A stretch of 64,000 nucleotides of DNA, taken from NCBI RefSeq assembly GCF_005145045.1, contig NZ_CP039693.1:124001-188000 (forward strand), written 5' to 3'. Positions 37,243 to 46,218 of the stretch are shown here, piece after piece. This stretch comes from Agrobacterium larrymoorei (lineage in GTDB: Bacteria > Pseudomonadota > Alphaproteobacteria > Rhizobiales > Rhizobiaceae). The stretch's first letter is position 1, and each line of letters begins with the position of its first letter. Below the pieces are notes generated by a model. The model saw only the letters and a list, made by a program, of their open reading frames with translations. It was not told where the DNA came from and ran no database searches. The position numbers were made by a program, and so were the translations under genes.

Positions 37243-38415
37243 TTAACGGAGGATCTTTTGCCATGTCTTTGTTTCCACAGACAGTTCCATGGCATCGATG
37301 ATGCGCTCATTGGCAAGGCCGAACTCGAAGTTTGGGAAGCAGTCGGCGTCGTTTACGATGCCTTCGATCAAATCTCGCACCTCGATAACCTTGACGTCGA
37401 AGTAACCAAGGCCGCCACCCGCGAAATCGAAGCCGAAGAAAGCGGAAAATTGCGAGACCTGGCTTCCGGCATAAATCGTCTTGAAGCCACGGTCCGGCTT
37501 GGGATCGTTGAAGCGCGAGATTTTCAGTTCGTTGAAACGCTCTCCGTCCATCAGGATGGTGCCTTCCGTGCCAGACACTTCCCAGTAAATGCCAAACACC
37601 TTTCCTGCCGCAACGCGTGACGCTTCGATTGTGCCGCCAGCGCCGTTTGCGAAGCGAACCAGCGTCTGGATCTGGTCCTCGTTTTCCACCACCGCACGCG
37701 GAGCTTCACTGCCCGCCTTTGCACCATAACCCGATCCGCCCTGGGGAACGGGCCGTGTCGGGAAAAACGTCTGCGTTTGAGCGATTACGCTTTCAAAATC
37801 GCCCATCAGATATTGTGCGACTGAGATCACATGGCTGCCGAGATCGCCAAGAGCGCCGGAGCCGGCGTCTTTGCGTGTGCAACGCCAGGAAAACGGCAGC
37901 TCAGGATCAGAGAAGAAGCCCTGGTCGAACCAGCCCCGGAAGCGCATTGGCGTGCCAATGTCACCCTTGTTGATCAACTGCTTGGCCAGCATGGCGGCAG
38001 GCGTTTTAATGTTGTTGAAGGCCACCATGGTCTTGACGCCCTTGTTTCTAGCGGCGGCGGCCATTTCCTCAGCTTGTTCCAGCGTTACCGAAAGGGGCTT
38101 TTCGCAATAGACGTGTTTGCCGGCGGCGATTGCCGCCATTGCCATCTCATGGTGCATGGAGTTCGGCGAGGTGATGTCGACAACGTCGATTTCAGGGTCT
38201 TCGACCAGCTTGCGCCAGTCCCCCGTGCTTCTCTCGTAGCCGTATCGAGCGGCTGCATCGGCGGCAAGCTCTTCCGTCGCATCCGCCAGAAGGCAGAGAC
38301 GAGGAATGGCAGGCAGATCGCGATACAGCATACCCGCACGGCGATAGGCATCCGAGTGCGCCTGACCCATGAAGCCAGATCCGATCAGGCCAATATTGAG
38401 GGTTTTCTTATTCAT
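37243..38415 (-). CDS. Gfo/Idh/MocA-family oxidoreductase
   Basis: The start at ATG 38415 is favoured because an AGGA site lies eight bases upstream and the product then begins MNKKTLNIGLIGSGFMGQAHSDAYRRA; the frame is open further back only as a shadow of the preceding gene. The protein has 390 residues. NAD loop GLIGSGFMG, YCEKPLSVTLEQAEEMA, substrate-site GALGDLGSHVISVAQYLMG. GWFDQGFFSDPELPFSWRC is characteristic of a longer subgroup acting on inositols or sugars. Its first eight bases overlap the end of the IolE-like gene, so the two are translated together. Confidence 0.9.
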   Translation of the reverse strand: MNKKTLNIGLIGSGFMGQAHSDAYRRAGMLYRDLPAIPRLCLLADATEELAADAAARYGYERSTGDWRKLVEDPEIDVVDITSPNSMHHEMAMAAIAAGKHVYCEKPLSVTLEQAEEMAAAARNKGVKTMVAFNNIKTPAAMLAKQLINKGDIGTPMRFRGWFDQGFFSDPELPFSWRCTRKDAGSGALGDLGSHVISVAQYLMGDFESVIAQTQTFFPTRPVPQGGSGYGAKAGSEAPRAVVENEDQIQTLVRFANGAGGTIEASRVAAGKVFGIYWEVSGTEGTILMDGERFNELKISRFNDPKPDRGFKTIYAGSQVSQFSAFFGFDFAGGGLGYFDVKVIEVRDLIEGIVNDADCFPNFEFGLANERIIDAMELSVETKTWQKILR

Positions 38416-39349
38416 GATTTTCATCCTGATGAACGGGGGTATTGGCAAAAGTGTCAAGCACGTGGTTGAAGGCAGCGGTGACGGCGGGGAGTGGCGGGTT
38501 AAGTGCCGGATCCTGTTCCGCTTCGACAACCAGCCAGCCACGATAGCCGCTTTGCCGAACGAAGGTGGCTAGCGATGCAAAATCGATGATCCCGTCGCCC
38601 GGCACAGTGAACATGCCGCTCCGCACGCCGTCATTAAAACTCAGATCTCCGCTGCGGACTTCGGCCATCACTCGCCCACGCACGTCTTTCAGGTGAATAT
38701 GAGCGATGCGGTCGCCAAACCGTTTAATCAGCCGGGTGTAGTCGAACCCTGCGGCAGTGGCGTGGCCAGTGTCGAGAAGAAGTCCGACGGACGCGCCCGA
38801 ATTGTCAAACAGTGAGGAAATCTCATCAAATGTTTCGGCCACCATCATCAGGTGATGGTGATAGGCCAACGCCAGACCGTAATCCCCCGCAAGTCGCGTG
38901 CCGAAATCTGTCAGTCGCGCTGCATAGGCGGCAACATCTTCCTTCGGCATCAGACGTCGCGCGGACATCCGTGCATCCAGCGGAGCACCGGGTGTCATCA
39001 TGGCCACTTCGCCATAGACCATGACTGTCGAGCCCATGTCGCGCAGCAACTTGGCGTGATCTGCCACGGCTGCCATCTCTGCATCGACACCATGTTCCGC
39101 GAGGTTCCCAGAATGCCAGCCGGAGGCTAAAGCCAGCCCGCGATCACTCAGAAGCGGTGCCAATATCTTGGAGTCGCGGGGCAGCTTGCGCCCGAGTTCG
39201 ACCCCCTGATAACCGACACTTGCTGCATCATCCAGGCAGGTTTCATACGATATGTCGGCACCCAGATCTTCTAGCACGTCGTTGGCCCAGGAGAGCGGGC
39301 TTACCGCAAGACGAACGCCGTTCGGCAGATTCGACAGTTTTTCTTTCAT
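38408..39349 (-). CDS. IolE-like sugar isomerase/dehydratase (inosose dehydratase paralogue)
   Basis: The 313-residue protein opens LAVSPLSWANDVLEDLGADISYETCLDDAASVGYQGVELGRKLP, matching IolE-type proteins in layout (compare NPIAWSNDD in the protein at 33058). The metal site residues recur: YHHHLMMVAE, LLLDTGHATAAGF, HIHLKDVR and GWLVVEAEQD. A GGAGA site precedes the ATG. It may dehydrate a different inosose, for example one derived from scyllo- or chiro-inositol. This is inferred from paralogy and from its dehydrogenase neighbours. Confidence 0.88.
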   Translation of the reverse strand: MKEKLSNLPNGVRLAVSPLSWANDVLEDLGADISYETCLDDAASVGYQGVELGRKLPRDSKILAPLLSDRGLALASGWHSGNLAEHGVDAEMAAVADHAKLLRDMGSTVMVYGEVAMMTPGAPLDARMSARRLMPKEDVAAYAARLTDFGTRLAGDYGLALAYHHHLMMVAETFDEISSLFDNSGASVGLLLDTGHATAAGFDYTRLIKRFGDRIAHIHLKDVRGRVMAEVRSGDLSFNDGVRSGMFTVPGDGIIDFASLATFVRQSGYRGWLVVEAEQDPALNPPLPAVTAAFNHVLDTFANTPVHQDENHE

Positions 39350-39373
39350 GATAATCTCCTGCGAAAAACGTAA

Positions 39374-40381
39374 CTAAGGTCGCCAGTCTGGTCCGATGTG
39401 GATGGGCATTCCGGACTGTATGGAAACAATCGCCGCCTCTGCAATCCTCTGCGCTTCAAGTCCGTCTCGAATGCCGGCAAGGGGTACTTGTCCCGTCTCG
39501 ATCATATCGACGAAGGCCGCCATCTCGTCGCGATAGGCAGCCGCAAAACGTTCGATGAAATAATTCATCGGTGGCGAGCCGCGAAAGCCGCTGACGTCTG
39601 CAATCGTGACGCCACGCTGCGGGCGGTTCTCCACATACAGCACCTCTTTCGAGCAAAGCACCTCTAGCCGCTGGTCGTAGCCGAAGGGTGCGCGGCGGCA
39701 GTTTATCATCTGCACGAACCGGCCAGATGCGGATGTCAGCGTCACCATGGCCGTATCGATATCTCCGGCATCGCCGAACGCCTTGTCGATCAGGCAATTG
39801 CCGACCGCGTAGACGGTCGTTATCTCCTCACCGAGAAGATAACGTGCCATATCGAAATCATGGATGGCCTGGTCGCGGAACATGCCGCCGGAATGGCCGA
39901 TATACGCGAGGGAAGGTGGCGACGGATCGCGTGTGTGCATGACGATGTGCTCGAGTGTGCCCGCGTCCCCGCTCAAAACGCGATCGCGCACGAAGCGAAA
40001 GTCGGGGTCGTAGCGGCGCTGGAAGGCGAGAAGGCAGGACACGCCTGATGCATTTACAGCATTGGTGACCGCCTCCACAGTCGCAAAATTCAGGCTAACA
40101 GGCTTTTCGCAAAAGATGGCCTTGCCGGATTTAGCCGCTTTCAGGAGCAGTTCGGCATGTGTATCAGTCGAACTGGCGATGATGACACCGTCGATTGACG
40201 AGTCTGAGAACACCGTGTCTGCCGAAACGCTTTCTGCACCGAGTCTGGCCGCAAGATGTGCTTGATGTTCACCAGCGATCGGGTCAACGAGATATTTGAT
40301 CCGCACCGAGCCCAGGCCGCTCGCATTTATCGCGTGCACATGCCCGATACGACCCACGCCGAAGACAGCGAGATTGATCAT
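39374..40381 (-). CDS. Inositol 2-dehydrogenase, IdhA type (Gfo/Idh/MocA family)
   Basis: The 335-residue protein resembles rhizobial IdhA along its length: NLAVFGVGRIGHVHAINA, AIFCEKPVSLNF, FQRRYDPDFRFVRD, SGGMFRDQAIHDFDMARYLLGEE (catalytic Asp/His), CLIDKAFGDAGDIDTAMV, and NCRRAPFGYDQRLEVLCSKE. It differs markedly from the iolG product at 27371. As first gene of the minus-strand operon, divergent from a LacI gene, it may handle another inositol isomer. The 124-base intergenic region holds a strong palindrome. Confidence 0.9.
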   Translation of the reverse strand: MINLAVFGVGRIGHVHAINASGLGSVRIKYLVDPIAGEHQAHLAARLGAESVSADTVFSDSSIDGVIIASSTDTHAELLLKAAKSGKAIFCEKPVSLNFATVEAVTNAVNASGVSCLLAFQRRYDPDFRFVRDRVLSGDAGTLEHIVMHTRDPSPPSLAYIGHSGGMFRDQAIHDFDMARYLLGEEITTVYAVGNCLIDKAFGDAGDIDTAMVTLTSASGRFVQMINCRRAPFGYDQRLEVLCSKEVLYVENRPQRGVTIADVSGFRGSPPMNYFIERFAAAYRDEMAAFVDMIETGQVPLAGIRDGLEAQRIAEAAIVSIQSGMPIHIGPDWRP

Positions 40382-40472
40382 TGATAGCCTCCCATTTTTT
40401 TCCCGGTACTGTCATGCCTCCGTACGGGTTGTGGACAAACTAGCCTGATGTTATCGATGGCAGACGTCATTT

Positions 40473-40492
40473 TTTGAAGAGATCTCTTCAAA
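40473..40492. promoter_or_regulatory. Perfect 20-bp palindrome, probable LacI-family operator
   Basis: TTTGAAGAGATCTCTTCAAA is self-complementary over all 20 bases. It lies 13 bases before the LacI start codon, just upstream of its GGAG ribosome site, in the region shared with the divergent dehydrogenase operon. Symmetric sites without a spacer and with a central dinucleotide are typical of LacI-family repressors. It should mediate autorepression and perhaps control of the leftward operon. Confidence 0.7.
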
Positions 40493-40505
40493 TGGAGATG
40501 AACGA

Positions 40506-41519
40506 ATGAGCAAACCTACGGCTCGGGATCTGGCATCTGCGGCGGGCGTGTCGCTGTCGACCGTCGACCGTGTACTCAACAACCGTGGCGGCGTGAGCAA
40601 GGATCGAGAACGCCGTGTGCTTGAGCATGCGCGCAAGCTCAAGATCGACAGGGCGCTGAACCAGCGGCCTTCGCGCACGCTTCGCATTGCGGTTCTACTC
40701 CAGCAGAGGTCAAACCCTTTTCATGCTTTGGTCCAAGATCATTTTGAGGCGGCAAATCGAGATTTCGCCTTCTATAACCTTCAGTTCCAAGTGTACCACA
40801 TCAACCATTTGCGTCCTGCTGCGACGGCACAGTTGATAAATTCCCTATCATCACGCTGCGATGCACTTGCCATAATCAGTCCGCAAAATGCAGCAATTGC
40901 AGGGGCATTGAGGGCATTTGGTCAAGGTGGAAAGCCCGTCGTCACCTTGGTAACCGATCTTCGCGATGCTGAAAGATATGCCTATGTCGGGCCGGATAAC
41001 AAAAAAGCGGGCCGTGTCGCGGGCGATTTAATGGGACGTTTGCTTGGCGAGGACGGCGGCGAAGTTGTCGTCATCGCGGGTTTGATTAGCATGATAGGCC
41101 ATGAGGAGCGCGAGATAGGGTTCCGCACCGTTTTGCGTGAGCGCTATCCCCGGTGCAAGGTGACCGAGGTGCTCGAAAGCATGGAGCGCGGAGATATGGC
41201 AGGTGACCTCGTCTTCAATGCGTTGAGAAAAAATCCAGCCATACGAGGCATCTATAATGCGTCTGCGGGCGCTCAAACGGTAGTCAATGCCATGACGAAG
41301 CTTAGCAAGAACAAAGAGGTGATCTTCATCACCCATGAGCTCACGAAAGACCGTCGTCAATTGATGAGGGATGGAATGATTGACGCAATCATCGATCAGG
41401 ATCCGGAAACCGAGGTGCGGACCGCGGTAGAGGTGCTCGCCGCATATTTCGGCCGTAGGGATGAAAGCCCTCTTTCCCTTATTACTCCCATTCAGATACA
41501 CATGATCGAGAACTGCTAG
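40506..41519 (+). CDS. LacI-family transcriptional regulator (second inositol-type locus)
   Basis: The 337-residue protein has HTH TARDLASAAGVSLSTVDRVLNNRGGVS (residues 4-30) and a periplasmic-binding effector domain (TLRIAVLLQQRSNPFHALVQ from about residue 58). It is a paralogue of the regulator at 20539, with the same VDRVLN recognition helix. It is divergent from the IdhA/IolE-like operon, with a perfect palindrome between, and is its probable repressor. Confidence 0.92.
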   Translation: MSKPTARDLASAAGVSLSTVDRVLNNRGGVSKDRERRVLEHARKLKIDRALNQRPSRTLRIAVLLQQRSNPFHALVQDHFEAANRDFAFYNLQFQVYHINHLRPAATAQLINSLSSRCDALAIISPQNAAIAGALRAFGQGGKPVVTLVTDLRDAERYAYVGPDNKKAGRVAGDLMGRLLGEDGGEVVVIAGLISMIGHEEREIGFRTVLRERYPRCKVTEVLESMERGDMAGDLVFNALRKNPAIRGIYNASAGAQTVVNAMTKLSKNKEVIFITHELTKDRRQLMRDGMIDAIIDQDPETEVRTAVEVLAAYFGRRDESPLSLITPIQIHMIENC

Positions 41520-41950
41520 ACACTTTATCCTATAGTGAAACCTTAACAGTGGCAAAGTTCACCGCCGCTAAGACCTCCGCTCCGCCTCGTCCCAATGATA
41601 GCGTCCTCGGCCAATTGTCGTGAGATCTCGGAAATATAAAATCACTATGGCTCGGTTGTTGCCGTTGATCGATCAAACGGAAACCTCCAAAATCTCTGTA
41701 GAATTCGTGGGAAAGAAAGTTGTGCTTCCAGTAATTACATTTGAGGAAATAATTGCTTGTCAATATTTTAGACTTATGTGTCGTTTATTCGGAATGGAAA
41801 TTCCTTTAAATAGAAATTGAAATTGTTATTTAGAAATATTGTGAGAAATGTAGTTTAGTGCTTCGGATAATCGTTATAGCAAAAAAAATTATAAGGATAA
41901 ATTAACCGTGCGTAGTTTAAATTCTCCTGAGTAAAAGGGGACTTACATAG
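41520..41950. promoter_or_regulatory. AT-rich intergenic region upstream of the chemotaxis pair
   Basis: This 431-base stretch becomes markedly AT-rich from about 41730 (runs such as AAAAAAAATTATAAGG near 41880-41895), unlike the GC-rich flanks. A 66-codon frame at 41620-41820 has no recognisable family. The AT-rich part probably holds the promoter of the binding protein gene at 41951. An AAAAGGGG ribosome site lies 10-17 bases before that ATG. Confidence 0.45.
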
Positions 41951-42883
41951 ATGCGATTATCTGTATTTGTTACATCGATCCTGTTGTTGGGGATGGGGAG
42001 CGTTGAGGCAAAGACGCTCGGAGTGTCGATCGCCAACGCGAATGATGCTTTTCTTCACAGCTTGCTAGGTGGCATCAAGACTGCCGCCGATAAGACGCCA
42101 GACGTGAAATTGCGTGTCGAAGACGCTGGTGGCGACCCTTCGCGCCAAATGGAGCAGATCGGTAAGCTGGCGTCCGACCGCGTCGATGCAATGATCGTGA
42201 TCCTTTCGGACGGCGACCTCGGAGCAAAGATTTCTCAGATTGGCACTACCGCCAACATACCCGTTGTCTATGTAAACAATGTTCCGGTCAATTTTGCCGA
42301 GCTTCCTGCTCATCAGACCGTGGTCGCTTCAGATGAAGTCGAAAGCGGAACGATGGAAACCCAGGAGGTTTGTCGCCTTCTAGGAGGCAAAGGCAGAGCC
42401 GTCGTTTTGATCGGAGAGTATTTCCATCCTGCCGCACGCACACGCACGATGGACATCGATAGTGTTCTGTCCACCGATGCATGCAAGGGAATTGCCATCT
42501 TAGAGAGGCAATCTGCGAACTGGTCACGTGACCAGGCTGACGATCTCATGCAGGAATGGCTGACGGCTGGCGTTAAGTTCGATGCCGTGATCGCAAATAA
42601 CGATGAAATGGCACTCGGTGCGATCCGGGCCATGAAGCGAAACAACATGCAAATGGACAAGGTTGTGGTAAGCGGCATCGATGCGACGTCGGACGCGCTT
42701 GACGCGATGGCTGCGGGCGATCTCGATGTCAGTGTCCTTCAAAACGCGCCCCAACAGGGCTCCAAGGGCGTCGAGGCGGCCATCAAGCTCATGAATGGAG
42801 ATACCGTACCCACCTTTATCAAGGTGCCTTTCGAGCTGGTGACTCCGGTCAATTTGAAGTCCTACCAGGTAAAAAGCCAGTAA
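41951..42883 (+). CDS. Third inositol/sugar-type periplasmic binding protein, linked to a chemoreceptor
   Basis: The 310-residue protein has a Sec signal peptide ([18 protein letters not shown]) and a Peripla_BP_4 fold clearly paralogous to the proteins at 21836 and 25503: [72 protein letters not shown] and [15 protein letters not shown]. Within the ligand strand it has diverged ([11 protein letters not shown] where the others have VNPVDTDGTAA). No ABC components adjoin. The next gene, 32 bases on, encodes a chemoreceptor, so the protein probably presents ligand to it. Confidence 0.9.
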   Translation: MRLSVFVTSILLLGMGSVEAKTLGVSIANANDAFLHSLLGGIKTAADKTPDVKLRVEDAGGDPSRQMEQIGKLASDRVDAMIVILSDGDLGAKISQIGTTANIPVVYVNNVPVNFAELPAHQTVVASDEVESGTMETQEVCRLLGGKGRAVVLIGEYFHPAARTRTMDIDSVLSTDACKGIAILERQSANWSRDQADDLMQEWLTAGVKFDAVIANNDEMALGAIRAMKRNNMQMDKVVVSGIDATSDALDAMAAGDLDVSVLQNAPQQGSKGVEAAIKLMNGDTVPTFIKVPFELVTPVNLKSYQVKSQ

Positions 42884-42915
42884 GCCGCTCAAACAAAATA
42901 TTGGAAGGGACTAAG

Positions 42916-45045
42916 ATGTCTTTCTGGAAAAAATCGGGTATCCGGACACAAATCACCCTCGGCTTTTTGCCGCTTATTGTCCTCATGAGTGCTCTCACCT
43001 TCGTGGGCAATGATGGACTGGGAAGCTTGTCGAACTTGTTCTCCAGCTTTCGTTACACAGCTGGGCAGAGCTTGGCCATTTTTGACTATAACGTACAGTT
43101 GCAACGTATCCGTCTCGCGGCAGAGGCCTACCGCTCTAATCCGTCCGACGCAATCGCAACACAGCTCCAGGATGCCGTGAAAGCGTTTGCGGTAGACGAT
43201 CCGCGCATGGCGTCTGACGCTGACCTTCAGTCTGGTTTGAATGTCGTGCGTCGCGATGTTGCAGATTACAATACTGCGTTCGGAAAGTTGGTCGAGCTCC
43301 AGAAGAAAAAAGAAGTGCTTCTCAGCAAGGTCACGGAATTTGGCCCGTGGACCATTATCGCACTAAAAGACATCCAGCGTTCGGCTTGGCGCAAGAATGA
43401 CATCAATGCGCTTTATAAGACCGGCGAGGTCATCAACTTGATGTACCAAAGCCTGTATTATTCCGAACGATTTGTTTACTCCGGCGATCTGTCGGCGTAT
43501 GGCTCGGCCCAAACGGCCCTGAATGACGCGCTCAAGCGCGCGGACGCCGTGGTGGCCTCCAGCTCCGATAAGTCTCAGGCAGGGCGAGCTGATGCCGCGA
43601 GACGCTTGATGCGCAACTACACTAGTCGCCTAGATGAAGTTCGCGACGCCTGGCTTCAAAGCAACAATATCCGATCGACACAGCTAGACATTCTGGGCCC
43701 GAAGATTGCGTCGTCATTCGATGCCCTGCTTGCCAAGGTGACGGGCAATCAGAACAGGTTGGGTGAAACAGCGAAGGCGACTGCAAGTGAAACTGCGTCG
43801 ATGACCCTCATGATATCGGCGGTTCTCATCGTTATCGGTCTAGTACTGGCGTATGTTATTGGCCGCCTTATATCTGCTGCCGTAAGCCGCCTGGCCGCAA
43901 CAATGGAGCAACTGGCCCGTGGCAACGACAATGTGGCGATCGAGGGAACCGAATACCGGCATGAACTTGGTGCCATGGCGCGTTCATTGCTCGTGTTTCA
44001 GGAAACGGGACGCGGTAAGGTCGCCGCTGAACTAGCGGCTGAAAAAACGCGTCTCGCCGCTGAAAGCGAACGCTTGCTGCAGGAACGTGAGAAAGCCGAA
44101 GAAGCTATGAGAATGGCACATGCGTTCGAACAGATATCGCTTGGTCTCGATGCCCTTTCTCACGGCGATCTAACGGTACGTATCGGAACCGTTGACGAGC
44201 GATACGAGCGAATACGCGACCATTTCAACACGTCGGTTGGCTCGTTGGAGGAAACCATCGGCACTGTGGCGATAGCCGTCAGCACGATCCGCTCCGGGCT
44301 TGAAGAGATCTCGTCTGCTTCCAACGATCTGGCTCGTCGCACAGAACAGCAGGCTGCATCTCTGGAGGAAACTGTCGCGGCTCTGGGTGACGTCTCGCAT
44401 CGCGTTACCGGAACGGCAGACGGGGCTGGTCGTGCGCAGGACGCTGTCGCTGCTGCCCGCGACAACGCGACGAAGGGTGGTGAGATCGTCGGACGTGCCG
44501 TACAGGCGATGACTGCTATCCAGGAATCGTCGGCAAAGATCGGGAACATCATAGGCGTCATCGACGAAATCGCCTTCCAGACCAACCTTCTGGCATTGAA
44601 TGCGGGTGTCGAGGCCGCGCGCGCAGGTGAAGCGGGCAAGGGTTTTGCCGTTGTCGCGCAAGAAGTGCGCGAACTGGCGCAACGCTCTGCAAACGCAGCC
44701 AAGGAGATCAAAACTTTGATCTCTACGTCAAGATCTCAGGTGCAGGCAGGCGTTGATCTGGTTAGCGCAACAGGTTCGTCGTTGAATGACATCGTTAACC
44801 AGGTCGTGAATATGAGCTCGACGATTACCGACATCGCCGACTCTGCCCGCGAACAGGCAATGAGTCTCAAAGAGGTAACCGGCGCTGCCGATCAAATGGA
44901 CAAGGTAACACAGCAGAACGCTGCAATGGTAGAGGAGACAACGGCCGCGGCACAAAACTTGACTCAGGAAACGGAAAGCTTATCCGAAATGATGCGTCGT
45001 TTCCGGACTTGCCACGACAGCCATCATATCAGATACGCCGCTTAA
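42916..45045 (+). CDS. Methyl-accepting chemotaxis protein
   Basis: The 709-residue protein starts at ATG 42916 with GGAAGGGA upstream. It has TM1 (about residues 11-30), a periplasmic helical sensor domain of about 260 residues, TM2 (about 294-320), a HAMP domain, a second HAMP-like linker (about 400-460), and a cytoplasmic signalling domain with the conserved tip [33 protein letters not shown] (about 549-580). No C-terminal NWETF-type CheR-binding pentapeptide is present. Pairing with a binding protein gene suggests indirect sensing of inositol-like ligands. Confidence 0.95.
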   Translation: MSFWKKSGIRTQITLGFLPLIVLMSALTFVGNDGLGSLSNLFSSFRYTAGQSLAIFDYNVQLQRIRLAAEAYRSNPSDAIATQLQDAVKAFAVDDPRMASDADLQSGLNVVRRDVADYNTAFGKLVELQKKKEVLLSKVTEFGPWTIIALKDIQRSAWRKNDINALYKTGEVINLMYQSLYYSERFVYSGDLSAYGSAQTALNDALKRADAVVASSSDKSQAGRADAARRLMRNYTSRLDEVRDAWLQSNNIRSTQLDILGPKIASSFDALLAKVTGNQNRLGETAKATASETASMTLMISAVLIVIGLVLAYVIGRLISAAVSRLAATMEQLARGNDNVAIEGTEYRHELGAMARSLLVFQETGRGKVAAELAAEKTRLAAESERLLQEREKAEEAMRMAHAFEQISLGLDALSHGDLTVRIGTVDERYERIRDHFNTSVGSLEETIGTVAIAVSTIRSGLEEISSASNDLARRTEQQAASLEETVAALGDVSHRVTGTADGAGRAQDAVAAARDNATKGGEIVGRAVQAMTAIQESSAKIGNIIGVIDEIAFQTNLLALNAGVEAARAGEAGKGFAVVAQEVRELAQRSANAAKEIKTLISTSRSQVQAGVDLVSATGSSLNDIVNQVVNMSSTITDIADSAREQAMSLKEVTGAADQMDKVTQQNAAMVEETTAAAQNLTQETESLSEMMRRFRTCHDSHHIRYAA

Positions 45046-45057
45046 TTGTGTTAGCGA

Positions 45058-45086
45058 GAACAGCCACTGACCGTCAGCGGCTGTTC
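45058..45086 (+). terminator. Terminator hairpin after the chemoreceptor gene
   Basis: GAACAGCC...GGCTGTTC forms the outer stem, with CTGAC/GTCAG inside, 12 bases after the stop codon, followed by ATTTGTT. It fits an intrinsic terminator for the binding protein/chemoreceptor operon. Confidence 0.7.
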
Positions 45087-45395
45087 ATTTGTTACGAAAA
45101 ACCGCTGACATTGCAGGCGGGCGAAGTGCTACTCGGTTCAAAACATTCAGCCAGAGGCCCTAGCGAGCGCTGGTGGGGAGCAGGCGTTACGCTATCTCCG
45201 CCTTCCAAGGCTGCGGAGTTTGCTCAAGAACCGCCTAAACCCGCCAGCACGCAAAGCCGCCTACCATATCGCACAGAAGGTCGAAATGACGCCCACCGGA
45301 CTGGAGAGGTGCACAGAGCGCGGTGTTGACAGTCCCCATTGTCGGACAATTGACTTGGACTGCATCATGTTTCTCATCATCGATGACTTCGACAC
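45087..45395. other. Gap between chemoreceptor and membrane protein genes
   Basis: The 309 bases lie between convergent gene ends. Short plus-strand frames run through (for example from 45220) but show no family features and overlap the membrane protein gene antisense. I see no gene or further clear regulatory structure here. Confidence 0.4.
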
Positions 45396-46133
45396 TCATT
45401 TCCTGAGAGCCAACCCGAACAAAATGAGGCTGATGGCTTTTATCGCTAGGTCGGTCGCCAGTATAACATCCGTGACGAAAACAATTGTAGTCACCTTTGA
45501 AGCAACTAGCCAACATAACAAAAATATCGTGAGACCAGCACCGGCCGCGAGCGAGGAAAAGCCTAGCCGGTGGGGCGTGGTTACAGCGATCCACACACGC
45601 ACGATGAAAAGCGATATAAATGCAACTATAGCACTAGAGAAGGATAAGGGATTATCCAACATATGATCGGATGCGACTATTGCTCCAATGATTATCTGAA
45701 GGAATGCCTCTATGAGCCATTCTGGATAGGTTCTCGGCGTTGCGATTTTTACCAAAATGAACAGACTGAAGAAGCCTGCTACCATGTTGGCAGTCCCAGG
45801 CACGTAATCGATTTCTGTCCTGCCGAACAGATTACTCGCAAAGGCAACGACCGCGAGCTGCAGTAAAATCACTCCAAGCATGACTATGCGCAGCCAGTCA
45901 GAGGGCTTTTTGAAATAACTAAGTCGTTGGCGCTGAGCCTTCGTAATCGTACGCTTCAAAATCAAAAACGGCGCGCGCGGCTGGGGACGCGCGCGCGCCG
46001 GGAGATTCCCTGCACAGGGTGTTGCAAGGATCTCCATTCCGGCGCGGGCGGGACACGCTCGGAATGAGTTCTGATGCTCGGATGAATCATTGGTAAAAGC
46101 GTCCCTGTTCATCTCTAAGATCCAATTTGCCAA
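45396..46133 (-). CDS. Multi-spanning membrane protein with an unusual leader
   Basis: The frame is open from TTG 46133 (ATG alternatives at 46112 and 46037), giving up to 245 residues. The first 75 residues are polar and Pro/Arg-rich (ARARPQPRAPF) and unlike a normal protein start. From about residue 80 come six hydrophobic helices, beginning IVMLGVILLQLAVVAFASNLFG and ending SLILFGLALRK, a layout like HdeD-type proteins. The leader part of the gene coincides with a terminator-like hairpin and lies below a TetR-type operator. True translation probably starts near 45950, the upstream part being a leader peptide. Function unknown. Confidence 0.6.
   Translation of the reverse strand: MANWILEMNRDAFTNDSSEHQNSFRACPARAGMEILATPCAGNLPARARPQPRAPFLILKRTITKAQRQRLSYFKKPSDWLRIVMLGVILLQLAVVAFASNLFGRTEIDYVPGTANMVAGFFSLFILVKIATPRTYPEWLIEAFLQIIIGAIVASDHMLDNPLSFSSAIVAFISLFIVRVWIAVTTPHRLGFSSLAAGAGLTIFLLCWLVASKVTTIVFVTDVILATDLAIKAISLILFGLALRK
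45969..46000 (-). terminator. Attenuator-like intrinsic terminator in the leader of the membrane protein gene
   Basis: On the minus strand an 11-pair stem (CGGCGCGCGCG / CGCGCGCGCCG, ten-base loop) is followed directly by TTTTTGATTTT, the form of a Rho-independent terminator. A second inverted repeat (GGAGAT 46001-46006 with ATCTCC 46030-46035, enclosing CCCTG-CA-CAGGG) lies just upstream in the same transcript and could compete with it. The terminator also lies 220 bases past the end of the TetR gene, so it may instead or also end that transcript. Confidence 0.65.
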
Positions 46134-46154
46134 TCTTTGACATCCTTCGACGAA

Positions 46155-46181
46155 TTTACATACATACCAAATGTTTGTAAA
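46155..46181. promoter_or_regulatory. TetR-type operator upstream of the membrane protein gene
   Basis: A 27-base near-palindrome: arms TTTACATACAT and ATGTTTGTAAA pair at ten of eleven positions around ACCAA. The stretch TTTACATACATAC-NN-AATGT is shared with the site upstream of the RND pump genes at 51288, so one TetR regulator probably binds both. Confidence 0.65.
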
Positions 46182-46218
46182 ATAAAAATGTTTGGTCCAT
46201 TACGGTTTTATTGAGGTG

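Noticed and set aside
41620..41820. A 66-codon frame in the AT-rich gap
   Set aside because: No family features, no ribosome site, and it runs into AT-rich non-coding sequence.
45220..45666. A 148-codon plus-strand frame
   Set aside because: It overlaps the membrane protein gene antisense and shows no domain features.
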